Shown: positions 1 to 5,841 of the stretch, one piece after another
Position numbering within the stretch: the stretch's first letter is position 1
Layout of the letters: each line of letters begins with the position of its first letter
Assembly (NCBI GenBank): GCA_024644775.1
Contig: JAHEHB010000352.1
Coordinates: forward strand, 1-5,841
Length of the DNA: 5,841 nucleotides
DNA from: Deltaproteobacteria bacterium
GTDB taxonomy: Bacteria; Desulfobacterota; Desulfobacteria; Desulfobacterales; SURF-15
Direction of reading: 5' to 3'
Notes under the pieces: model-generated
What the model saw: the letters and a program-made list of their open reading frames with translations, nothing else
Told to the model about the DNA's origin: nothing
Database searches by the model: none
Made by a program: the position numbers and the translations under genes

Positions 1-1
1 A

Positions 2-862
2 CCCGGGGAAGAACGTCCGGTAGCCGGGAAAAAGGCAAATGCGGTCAAGCAGATTATAGAACGTGCTATTGCGGAAACGGTCGAAGGTTTCGAAAAAAAG
101 GAGCGGGTAGCAGATGACGGTATCGACGTATCCCTTCCAGGTAGACCCGCAATACAGGGCTCACTGCACCCCATCAGTCAAATCACCAATGAAATATGCG
201 ATATTTTTAGACGGCTTGGGTTTGATATTGCGGAAGGTCCTGAAGTCGAAACAGACTATTACAATTTTGAAGCCCTTAATTTCCCGAAGGATCATCCAGC
301 AAGAGATATGCAGGACACGTTCTTTGTGTCCGACACCATTGTCCTTAGGACACACACGTCCCCCCTTCAGATCCGAACGATGGAAAAATACCAACCGCCG
401 TTAAGGATCATCATGCCGGGAAAGGTGTTCCGATGTGATTCGGATTTGACGCACACGCCGATGTTCAACCAAGTCGAGGGGCTTTTGGTGGATGAAAATA
501 TTTCTTTTGGCGATCTAAAGGGTATATTAACGGTTTTTGTTCATCAGATATTTGATGAACAAACCAACCTTCGATTCCGCCCCAGTTTCTTTCCATTTAC
601 CGAGCCGAGTGCAGAAGTTGACATTCTGTGCGTCATTTGCAGGGGCAAAGGGTGCCGGGTTTGCTCTCAGACCGGGTGGCTTGAGGTGCTCGGTTCGGGA
701 ATGGTGCATCCGGCCTTATACGAAAATGTTGGGTATGATGCGGATCGTTATACGGGATTTGCCTTTGGAATGGGAATAGATCGAATCGCCATGCTAAAAT
801 ACGGCATCGATGACATCCGCAGGTTTTTTGAAAACGATATGAGATTTCTGTGGCAGTTTTAA
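2..862 (+). CDS. pheS: Phenylalanyl-tRNA synthetase alpha subunit, 5' end missing
   Basis: This is the catalytic alpha subunit of the cytoplasmic alpha2beta2 PheRS, which charges tRNA-Phe with phenylalanine using ATP. The frame is open from base 2, giving 286 visible residues and a TAA stop. By recalled alignment to the 327-residue E. coli protein, about 48 residues of the N-terminal coiled coil lie upstream of the window. Visible parts are the end of that coiled coil (about 1-40), class II motif 1 (about 55-110, with LHPISQ and [11 protein letters not shown]), motif 2 (about 135-160, [18 protein letters not shown]) and motif 3 at the C-terminus ([20 protein letters not shown]). The alanine of GFAFGMG (visible residue 254) matches E. 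coli Ala294, which sets the size of the amino acid pocket. A CxxC-x4-CxxC cluster (residues 210-221) sits between motifs 2 and 3; E. coli lacks it, and it probably binds zinc. pheT starts one base after the stop, so the two are cotranscribed and probably translationally coupled. Confidence 0.97.
   Translation, partial: PGEERPVAGKKANAVKQIIERAIAETVEGFEKKERVADDGIDVSLPGRPAIQGSLHPISQITNEICDIFRRLGFDIAEGPEVETDYYNFEALNFPKDHPARDMQDTFFVSDTIVLRTHTSPLQIRTMEKYQPPLRIIMPGKVFRCDSDLTHTPMFNQVEGLLVDENISFGDLKGILTVFVHQIFDEQTNLRFRPSFFPFTEPSAEVDILCVICRGKGCRVCSQTGWLEVLGSGMVHPALYENVGYDADRYTGFAFGMGIDRIAMLKYGIDDIRRFFENDMRFLWQF
536..563. repeat. Perfect 11-bp inverted repeat inside pheS
   Basis: TTTGTTCATCA (536-546) is the exact reverse complement of TGATGAACAAA (553-563), with a six-base spacer GATATT. 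It lies in coding sequence for [12 protein letters not shown] of PheS. As RNA it would form an AU-rich 11-bp hairpin; as DNA it is a near-palindrome of 28 bases. No function is known to me. Confidence 0.75.
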
Positions 863-863
863 A

Positions 864-3278
864 ATGAAAGCAAGCTTCAGTTGGCTTAAAGAATATGTTT
901 CCATTGAGATGTCACCACCGGAATTGGCAGAAGCGCTCACCATGGCCGGCTTGGAGGTGGAGGCTCTCTTAGACAAATACGACTATTTGCAGTCCGTAAA
1001 AGTAGGCCGCGTGCTCGCGGTTGAACCGCATCCCAATGCAAACAAACTAACGCTTTGCAAAGTGGATAGTGGCGACCGCATCCTTTCAGTGGTTTGCGGT
1101 GCACCGAATGTCGAAGCACAGATGCTGTCTCCTTTGGCATTACCCGACACCGTTTTTCCCGATGGAACGATATTGCAGGAGAGCACAATTCGAGGGCAGG
1201 CATCCGAAGGAATGCTGTGCAGCGAAGGAGAATTGGGATTAGGAACCGATAGAAGCGGGATAATGACACTTGACCGGGGATTAGCCGTCGGTAAAACACT
1301 TTCAAAAGCCCTTTCGCTTTCAGACCCGGTTTTTGAAATTGATCTTACGCCGAATCGTCCGGATTGTTTAAGCATTTTGGGCATCGCCCGTGAAATCGCT
1401 GCCATACACAATACGAACATAAATTATCCGGCTATCCGCCTCCCGGAACCTCACGAAGATATCGGCCATTATACTTCCGTTACCATTGAATCACCGGATT
1501 ACTGTCCTCGGTATGCCGCTAGGTTACTGATCGGAATTGCAGTGGGCCCATCTCCATTTTGGATCCAAGATAGACTGATGTCGGTGGGTTTAAGACCCAT
1601 CAACAATATTGTGGATATCACCAACTTCGTGATGATGGAGACCGGCCAGCCACTTCATGCGTTTGATTATGACCAGCTCGAAGAACACAGGATTGTCGTC
1701 CGCACGGCAAAAGACGGTGAGATGTTTTGTACACTTGACGGTAAGCAACGGCAATTATCATCCGATATGCTGATGATTTGTGACGGTAAAAAACCGGTGG
1801 CAATCGGCGGTGTGATGGGCGGTCTTAATTCAGAGATTGAAGTATCTACCCAACGAGTCCTGATCGAAGGGGCCTTTTTCAGTCCTCCAAGTATTCGAAG
1901 AACTTCCAAACGGTTAGGCTTGGGAACGGATGCATCCCATCGTTTCGAAAGGGGCGTTGACCCGGAAGGTACCCTTACCGCAATAAACCGTGCGGCTCTG
2001 CTTATGGCAAAAATCGGCGGAGGCACGCTAATCGGTGGTGTTATTGACGAACATCCCAAAAAGACACCCACAAAGAAAATACGCCTCAGCGTAAATAGAA
2101 CGAACCGTCTGTTAGGAACGCAACTTTCGATGGATACGGTGCAGAAGTCTTTAGAATCCATCGAGTTTATGGTTCAGAATGAGGACAACGATACGCTGGA
2201 GGTTATTCCCCCTTCTTTCAGAGTGGATATTGAAAGACCGGAAGATCTCATGGAAGAAGTCGCACGGTTGTCCGGCTACAATGCCATTCCCATTACAATT
2301 CCTTCCATCTCTGCCGGAACAAAACTCCCTCACGGGGAGTTGGACATCCGAGATAAGATAAAACGAACGATGACCGGAATGGGTTTTATGGAAACCATTA
2401 ATTACAGTTTCATGAACTCCCTGTGGTGCGACAATCTGAGGTTTCCCGCGGACGACCTACGTCGTCGAATGGTAGAAATTCTAAATCCCCTGACCGAAGA
2501 CCAATCGGTTATGCGAACGACGTTGATTCCCGGCCTTTTAGCGACCGCTCAAAGAAACGTTGCTCAGCAGATCAAAAATCTTAAGTTTTTTGAAATCGGC
2601 AAGATATTTATTCAAAAAAATCGGAATGAACTGCCGGAAGAAATTGAGATGCTTTGCGGATTGTGGACAGGAAGCAGTTCACCGGCCAATTGGCTGACAA
2701 AAGAGACATGGTGTGATTTTTACGACATTAAAGGATCGGTGGAAGGTCTATTTCGTGCGCTAAAGGTCGCCAATACGAGGTTTTCTCAGATGCCGGCTGA
2801 TGGCTGCTATTACATGAAGCCCGGATATACCGCAGAAATTTTTATAGGAGAGCTCTCGTTGGGTTTGGTCGGAGAAATGCGTACCGATGTGCTGAGCCGC
2901 TTCGAACTAAAGCATCCAACGTTTATGTTCGAATTGGACGTTCAAAAGCTCTCTTCCCATATCCCGGATATCCATAGAGCCAACGCGATATCGAAATTTC
3001 CGGCTATTTCCAGAGATATTACCATCATTATAGATAAGAGCATTGAGACAGGGAGTATCATCAAAAAAGTTGAAGATTTCCAGGAAAATCTGATAGAAAA
3101 TTTGCATGTATTTGACGTTTTCCAAGGCGACCCCGTCCCCGATGGAAAGAAAAGTATTTCGTTTCGAATTACCTATCGATCCGCAAAAGAAACCCTGAAA
3201 GATGAAACAATCAATACGCTCCATAAAGATTTAACATCGCGGCTCGTCAAGTCGTTTAACGCAGCGCTTCCGTCGTGA
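864..3278 (+). CDS. pheT: Phenylalanyl-tRNA synthetase beta subunit
   Basis: This is the beta subunit of PheRS, which binds and proofreads tRNA-Phe in the alpha2beta2 enzyme. At 804 residues it has the full length usual for bacterial PheT. Domains in order are the N-terminal segment (1-40), an OB-fold tRNA-binding domain (about 41-150, VKVGRVLAVEPHPNANKL then VVCGAPNV), the B3/B4 editing domain (about 210-390), the B5 domain (about 405-475, with acidic residues in FRVDIERPEDLMEE), the catalytic-like core (about 490-690, NPLTEDQSVMRTTLIPGLL) and the FDX-ACB anticodon-binding domain (about 710-803). Editing-site residues known from E. coli appear conserved: His265 in LHAFD, Glu335, and Thr355 and Ala357 in GTDASHRFERG. 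The ATG lies one base past the pheS stop and I see no strong Shine-Dalgarno, which suggests reinitiation from pheS translation. The gene ends in tandem in-frame stops, TGA then TAG (3276-3281). Confidence 0.98.
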   Translation: MKASFSWLKEYVSIEMSPPELAEALTMAGLEVEALLDKYDYLQSVKVGRVLAVEPHPNANKLTLCKVDSGDRILSVVCGAPNVEAQMLSPLALPDTVFPDGTILQESTIRGQASEGMLCSEGELGLGTDRSGIMTLDRGLAVGKTLSKALSLSDPVFEIDLTPNRPDCLSILGIAREIAAIHNTNINYPAIRLPEPHEDIGHYTSVTIESPDYCPRYAARLLIGIAVGPSPFWIQDRLMSVGLRPINNIVDITNFVMMETGQPLHAFDYDQLEEHRIVVRTAKDGEMFCTLDGKQRQLSSDMLMICDGKKPVAIGGVMGGLNSEIEVSTQRVLIEGAFFSPPSIRRTSKRLGLGTDASHRFERGVDPEGTLTAINRAALLMAKIGGGTLIGGVIDEHPKKTPTKKIRLSVNRTNRLLGTQLSMDTVQKSLESIEFMVQNEDNDTLEVIPPSFRVDIERPEDLMEEVARLSGYNAIPITIPSISAGTKLPHGELDIRDKIKRTMTGMGFMETINYSFMNSLWCDNLRFPADDLRRRMVEILNPLTEDQSVMRTTLIPGLLATAQRNVAQQIKNLKFFEIGKIFIQKNRNELPEEIEMLCGLWTGSSSPANWLTKETWCDFYDIKGSVEGLFRALKVANTRFSQMPADGCYYMKPGYTAEIFIGELSLGLVGEMRTDVLSRFELKHPTFMFELDVQKLSSHIPDIHRANAISKFPAISRDITIIIDKSIETGSIIKKVEDFQENLIENLHVFDVFQGDPVPDGKKSISFRITYRSAKETLKDETINTLHKDLTSRLVKSFNAALPS

Positions 3279-3306
3279 TAGCGCTCGGGGAGCAAAAACA
3301 ATTAAA

Positions 3307-3648
3307 ATGAAAACAGACAGGGCTTCTCGAAATAAAATACCGGATAAACTATACTTTAAGATTGGAGAAGCAAGCAGAATTGCAGACCTTCCGTCCTCTG
3401 TACTGAGATTTTGGGAAACTGAATTTTCTCAAATTAAACCGAAGCGCACCCCCTCCGGCCAGAGACTTTACCGAAAGCATGAACTGGAGCTCATTCTTCT
3501 GATAAAGGATCTCCTTTATAACAAAAAATATACGATTCAAGGTGCAAAACGCCATTTAAGAAAGCTGGATAAACGGCATCAGGATCCATCATCGGCTCTG
3601 GATGAGATCCGCACAGAATTAGAGCATATACGGGATCTTCTTGCCTAA
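3307..3648 (+). CDS. Small MerR-family DNA-binding protein
   Basis: The product has 113 residues with one recognisable domain, a MerR-type winged helix-turn-helix at about residues 16-87. It starts with YFKIGEASRIADLPSSVLRFWE and continues through KRTPSGQRLYRKHELELI; the RFWE, RTPSGQRLY and acidic-Leu pattern is typical of the family. What follows is a short charged helix (about 95-113, LDEIRTELEHIRDLLA) that could dimerise. There is no effector-binding domain and no cysteine for metal sensing. It begins 28 bases after pheT, with an SD-like GGGGAG at 3287-3292 that lies 14 bases from the ATG, longer than ideal. It is probably cotranscribed with pheST. Small MerR-type genes of this kind are known near pheT and ihfA in many proteobacteria, and their targets are generally unknown. 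The family call is firm; I can support no specific regulatory role. Confidence 0.88.
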   Translation: MKTDRASRNKIPDKLYFKIGEASRIADLPSSVLRFWETEFSQIKPKRTPSGQRLYRKHELELILLIKDLLYNKKYTIQGAKRHLRKLDKRHQDPSSALDEIRTELEHIRDLLA

Positions 3649-3667
3649 ATATATTCAATGAAATTTA

Positions 3668-3696
3668 TTGACAAGCATACGATTTTGTCGTAAGTT
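3668..3696 (+). promoter_or_regulatory. Likely sigma70-type promoter of the tRNA-Gly gene
   Basis: A perfect -35 hexamer TTGACA (3668-3673) is followed after 17 bases by TAAGTT (3691-3696), a 3-of-6 match to TATAAT. The stretch just upstream (about 3647-3667) is AT-rich and could act as an UP element. Initiation about seven bases past the -10 box would give a leader of only a few bases before the tRNA at 3710. The -10 box is poor, so the call rests on the -35 box, the spacing and the position. Confidence 0.55.
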
Positions 3697-3709
3697 AGCT
3701 CACTAGCTA

Positions 3710-3785
3710 GCGGGCATAACTCAGTTGGTAGAGTACAAGCTTCCCAAGCTTGAAGTCGCGAGTTCGAATCTCGTTGCCCGCTCCA
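3710..3785 (+). tRNA. tRNA-Gly (anticodon CCC)
   Basis: The 76-base gene folds into a complete cloverleaf. The acceptor stem GCGGGCA (3710-3716) pairs with TGCCCGC (3775-3781). The D stem ACTC/GAGT closes the loop AGTTGGTA. The anticodon stem CAAGC/GCTTG closes the loop TTCCCAA, with anticodon CCC at 3743-3745, reading GGG. The T stem GCGAG/CTCGT contains one G-U pair around TTCGAAT. The discriminator is T (3782), as expected for bacterial tRNA-Gly, and CCA is encoded (3783-3785). It closely resembles E. coli tRNA-Gly(CCC). It sits between the pheST-MerR genes and rimP-nusA and appears to have its own promoter. Confidence 0.98.
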
Positions 3786-3794
3786 AGGCTGTTC

Positions 3795-3835
3795 GCCCTT
3801 TTCGTCAAAGGGGACATGGTGTGGTAGGGCTTTTT
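3795..3835 (+). terminator. Weak possible terminator or processing hairpin after the tRNA
   Basis: GCCCT (3795-3799) can pair with AGGGC (3826-3830), followed directly by five T residues (3831-3835). The stem has only 5 bp around a 26-base loop, so it is weak. An alternative local hairpin, CCCTTTT (3796-3802) with AAAGGGG (3807-3813) including one G-U pair, uses the same left arm and has no U-tract. Either may only mark the tRNA 3' trailer. The much better terminator lies at 3932-3960. Confidence 0.25.
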
Positions 3836-3931
3836 GTCGGTAAGTGTGGCTGGATTTAATTTTCATGCGATCGGATAATTTTATGAACTGATAACGGTTT
3901 CATCCACCTTTAAAAAGTCTACCGAAGAAAA

Positions 3932-3960
3932 AAACGGGCGTCAGCCCGTTTCTGTTTTTT
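3932..3960 (+). terminator. Strong intrinsic terminator upstream of rimP
   Basis: AAACGGGC (3932-3939) pairs perfectly with GCCCGTTT (3944-3951) around the loop GTCA, giving 8 bp with a GC-rich core. It is followed by CTG and six T residues (3955-3960). A run of seven A residues (3928-3934) on the left means it could work in both directions, although no convergent gene is present. It would end transcripts from the tRNA or from the pheST operon. A promoter upstream of it would have to read through to express rimP-nusA. Confidence 0.85.
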
Positions 3961-4038
3961 AAGATGTATGTCATGAATCGTGTACAAAAGAAAAAAAGAA
4001 ACCCGATAGGATCAGCGATAGACGAAACGCGGTATCCT

Positions 4039-4043
4039 GGGGA
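4039..4043 (+). promoter_or_regulatory. SD-like site supporting the rimP GTG start
   Basis: GGGGA lies four bases upstream of the in-frame GTG at 4048. It is an imperfect and somewhat close Shine-Dalgarno, but the in-frame ATGs at 3964 and 3973 have none that I can see. It therefore favours the GTG as the rimP start. Confidence 0.4.
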
Positions 4044-4047
4044 AAAA

Positions 4048-4530
4048 GTGTCGGTCACCATCGAAAAGGTCAATACCATCGCTGAACCGTTATGTGAGGC
4101 TGAAGGAATCGAGCTGGTTCATGTGGAATACCAAAGGGAATCTACCGGTAGAATTCTTCGGCTGTACATCGACAAGCCCGGTGGGGTGAATTTGGATGAC
4201 TGTGTACGCATCAGTCGACAACTCGGAGATTTGCTTGACGTATACCTTGATCATCTCGGCCCCTATCATTTCGAAGTAACATCACCCGGGCTGGATCGTC
4301 CAATTGGTAAAACGACAGATTATGAAAGATTTAAGGGACACAAGGTGAGGGTCAAAACGATTCAGCCGGTTGATGGTCAAAAAAACTTCCAGGGTACTTT
4401 GCTGGGATTATCGAAAGAGAGTGTAAATCTTATGGTTGATAAAAATGCCGTTGCGATTCCGTTAAAGGATATCCAAAAGGCGCGGCTAATAAATTTTAAC
4501 GGAGAGTATCCATGTTCATCGCAGACATAA
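4048..4530 (+). CDS. rimP: Ribosome maturation factor RimP
   Basis: RimP is a cytoplasmic factor needed for late maturation of the 30S ribosomal subunit. From the GTG at 4048 it has 160 residues, close to the family's usual 150-160. The N-terminal domain (about 1-80) contains AEPLCEAEGIELVHVEY, LRLYIDKPGGVNLDDC and the signature FEVTSPGLDRPIG. The C-terminal SH3-like barrel (about 85-155) contains FKGHKVRVKT, FQGTLLGL and IPLKDIQKARLI. The frame is open back to ATG codons at 3964 and 3973, which would add 28 or 25 basic residues (starting MYVMNRVQKKKRNP). I prefer the GTG because E. coli RimP aligns from there, an SD-like GGGGA precedes it, and the ATG at 3964 is only three bases past the terminator U-tract. 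The longer form cannot be excluded. The 3' end overlaps nusA by 19 bases, the usual rimP-nusA operon arrangement. Confidence 0.93.
   Translation: MSVTIEKVNTIAEPLCEAEGIELVHVEYQRESTGRILRLYIDKPGGVNLDDCVRISRQLGDLLDVYLDHLGPYHFEVTSPGLDRPIGKTTDYERFKGHKVRVKTIQPVDGQKNFQGTLLGLSKESVNLMVDKNAVAIPLKDIQKARLINFNGEYPCSSQT
4501..4506 (+). promoter_or_regulatory. Ribosome binding site of nusA, inside rimP
   Basis: GGAGAG lies five bases upstream of the nusA ATG at 4512 (seven bases if only the GGAG core is counted). It is within the last ten codons of rimP, so ribosomes finishing rimP cover it. This fits translational coupling and fixes the nusA start. Confidence 0.7.
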
Positions 4531-5841
4531 AGCGTGTCGTCGACCAAGTGAGTCGAGACAAGGGTATCGACCGAGAGGTCCTCATTCAAGCGCTTGAGGA
4601 GGCGCTAAAATCCGCCGCCAGAAAAAAATACGGAAACAAGATTGACATCGAAGTTCAATACGACGAAGGGACCGGTGAAATCGAAGTGTTCCAGTTCAAA
4701 GAAGTGGTAGAAGAAATTACGGAACCTGATGTTCAAATCACCCTTGAGGAAGGCCACAAACTGGATCCGGAGTGCGAAGTCGGTGATAGTATCGGTACAA
4801 AGATGGACACAGCCAACTTCGGCAGAATCGCCGCCCAGTCAGCCAAGCAGGTAATCATTCAAAAAATGAAGGATGCCGAAAAAGACGCCGTGTATGCAAG
4901 CTTTATCGGGCGCAAAGGCGAAATAATAAACGGAATCTGCCAGAGAATCGACCGTGGTGATATTGTCGTAAATTTAGGCCACACAGAGGGAATTCTGCCG
5001 ATTCGAGAACAGGTATCGAAAGAGACGTATCGGCGGGGCGATCGTATTCGTGCACTGATATTGGATGTGCTTCACGAAACCCGAGGCCCCCAAATTGTGC
5101 TCTCCAGAACCCACCCGGATTTTTTGATCAATCTATTTAAAACGGAAGTTCCTGAAATCAGCGAGGGCATTGTTAAAATCATGGGAACAGCGCGTGAAGC
5201 CGGAAGCCGGTCAAAATTTGCAGTCGCTTCAAGCGATCCTGATATTGACCCAGTCGGAGCCTGTGTCGGTATGAAAGGCAGTCGTGTGCAAAATGTAGTT
5301 CAAGAACTCAGAGGCGAAAAAATAGATATTATACCTTGGCACGCAGATGCGGCAAGATATGTTTGCAATGCTCTGGCCCCTGCGGAGATATCCAGAGTGA
5401 TTATCGATGAAGAGAATGCGTCAATGGAGGTGATCGTTCCGGATGAGCACCTATCGGTTGCTATTGGAAAACGGGGCCAGAACGTCAGACTGGCTTCCAA
5501 ACTGACGAGATGGCAGCTCGATGTCAAGAGTGAAACCCGATACAGCGAAGCCATGAAAGTCGGTTATGATTCCCTGGTGGCACTGTCGGATGTGGGAATT
5601 AGTCTAGCCGATGCATTGTATGAGCAGGGATTTTATTCTGCTGAAGAACTCAGCAACGCCTCGATCGAGGATTTAATCCAAGTAAGAGGCATTGATGAAG
5701 CAAGAGCCACCGAGTTGATTGATATTGCCTCAAAAGCAGTGGAAGAAGCAGAAGCTGCTGCAGAGGCAGAGATGGAATCGGAGACAGAGATAGAAGCAGA
5801 GGTAGAATCAGAGGCAGAGGCAGAGGCAGAGGTAGAATCAG
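4512..5841 (+). CDS. nusA: Transcription termination/antitermination factor NusA, 3' end missing
   Basis: NusA binds RNA polymerase and nascent RNA, controlling pausing, intrinsic termination and rRNA antitermination. The reading frame from ATG 4512 stays open to the window end, giving 443 residues with no stop. Domains in order are the RNAP-binding N-terminal domain (1 to about 128, with NFGRIAAQSAKQVIIQKMKD), an S1 domain (about 133-200, GDIVVNLGHTEGILP), KH1 (about 230-285, with the GMKG loop at 253-256), KH2 (about 295-345, with the GKRG loop at 319-322), and one helix-hairpin-helix acidic-repeat-like domain (about 350-408, with VRGIDEARATELI). From about 411 the chain is almost only Glu, Ala, Ser and Val, encoded partly by a 30-base tandem repeat. 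E. coli NusA (495 residues) has two folded acidic repeats; here only one is visible and the second seems replaced by an acidic tail, although the true C-terminus is outside the window. infB would be the expected next gene. Confidence 0.97.
   Translation, partial: MFIADIKRVVDQVSRDKGIDREVLIQALEEALKSAARKKYGNKIDIEVQYDEGTGEIEVFQFKEVVEEITEPDVQITLEEGHKLDPECEVGDSIGTKMDTANFGRIAAQSAKQVIIQKMKDAEKDAVYASFIGRKGEIINGICQRIDRGDIVVNLGHTEGILPIREQVSKETYRRGDRIRALILDVLHETRGPQIVLSRTHPDFLINLFKTEVPEISEGIVKIMGTAREAGSRSKFAVASSDPDIDPVGACVGMKGSRVQNVVQELRGEKIDIIPWHADAARYVCNALAPAEISRVIIDEENASMEVIVPDEHLSVAIGKRGQNVRLASKLTRWQLDVKSETRYSEAMKVGYDSLVALSDVGISLADALYEQGFYSAEELSNASIEDLIQVRGIDEARATELIDIASKAVEEAEAAAEAEMESETEIEAEVESEAEAEAEVES
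5766..5841 (+). repeat. 30-base tandem repeat in the nusA 3' region
   Basis: Two and a half copies are visible, in frame with nusA. Copy 1 (5766-5795) encodes AEMESETEIE, copy 2 (5796-5825) encodes AEVESEAEAE and a partial copy 3 (5826-5841) encodes AEVES. The first 16 bases of copies 2 and 3 (GCAGAGGTAGAATCAG) are identical, while copy 1 has diverged. Within copy 2 there is also a hexamer repeat, GAGGCA. The array runs off the window end, so the copy number is unknown. Confidence 0.8.

Noticed and set aside
114..404. Plus-strand 96-codon frame at the start of the window
   Set aside because: It is out of frame with pheS, whose conserved motifs run through the same bases; no family resemblance.
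983..2161. Minus-strand open frames of up to 164 codons inside pheT
   Set aside because: They lie opposite strongly conserved PheT coding sequence, show no recognisable domain, and are what chance open frames against a long gene look like.
3703..3711. CTAGCTAG/GCTAGC palindrome at the tRNA 5' boundary
   Set aside because: It is too short to be meaningful and partly consists of the tRNA's first bases.
3645..3866. 73-codon minus-strand open frame covering the tRNA
   Set aside because: It is the antisense of tRNA-Gly (GQRDSNSRLQAWEACTLP is the familiar translated tRNA complement). Such frames recur in databases as false proteins.
3847..3868. TGGC...ATGC resembling a sigma54 -24/-12 promoter ahead of rimP
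   Set aside because: The GG and GC elements are not 10 bases apart as required, so the match fails.
3763..3960. tRNA 3' end as an attachment site for an integrated element
   Set aside because: No integrase gene, no repeated copy of the tRNA 3' end and no foreign-looking genes are in the window; housekeeping genes follow at once.
5300..5554. 84-codon minus-strand open frame within nusA
   Set aside because: It is opposite the conserved KH domains of NusA and is Ser/Leu-rich with no recognisable motif.
1..5841. A new defence, mobile or secretion system
   Set aside because: Every substantial coding region is a recognised housekeeping or small regulator gene, and there is no unexplained long gap, CRISPR-like array or transposase.

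Overview
The window is a compact block of bacterial translation and transcription housekeeping genes, all on the + strand. In order it holds pheS (5' end cut off), pheT, a small MerR-type DNA-binding protein gene, a tRNA-Gly(CCC) gene, a strong intrinsic terminator, rimP, and nusA (3' end cut off). Moderate GC content, a PheS with a four-cysteine insert, a pheST-MerR arrangement and the style of the RimP and NusA sequences suggest a deltaproteobacterium (Desulfobacterota, perhaps Desulfobacterales-like). That assignment comes from recalled family resemblance, not from a search.

Region 1 (1-3648) looks like one operon. pheS and pheT encode the alpha and beta subunits of phenylalanyl-tRNA synthetase and are separated by one base. 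The MerR-type gene follows pheT after 28 bases. In many proteobacteria ihfA lies between pheT and a MerR-type gene; here it is absent.

Region 2 (3649-4047) carries no protein gene I trust, apart from a doubtful N-terminal extension of rimP. It has a perfect -35 box (TTGACA) ahead of the tRNA, the complete 76-base tRNA-Gly(CCC) with encoded CCA, a weak possible hairpin just after it, and a perfect 8-bp stem with a U-tract at 3932-3960.

Region 3 (4048-5841) is the start of the classic rimP-nusA(-infB) operon. RimP matures the 30S subunit and NusA controls pausing, termination and antitermination. The two genes overlap by 19 bases. The order tRNA - terminator - rimP - nusA resembles the E. coli metY-rimP-nusA operon, but with a glycine tRNA.

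I found no defence system, mobile element, CRISPR array or new multi-gene system. The points worth a second look are small: a perfect 11-bp inverted repeat inside pheS, a 30-base tandem repeat encoding an acidic NusA tail, the missing ihfA, the placement of the terminator ahead of rimP-nusA, and the rimP start codon.
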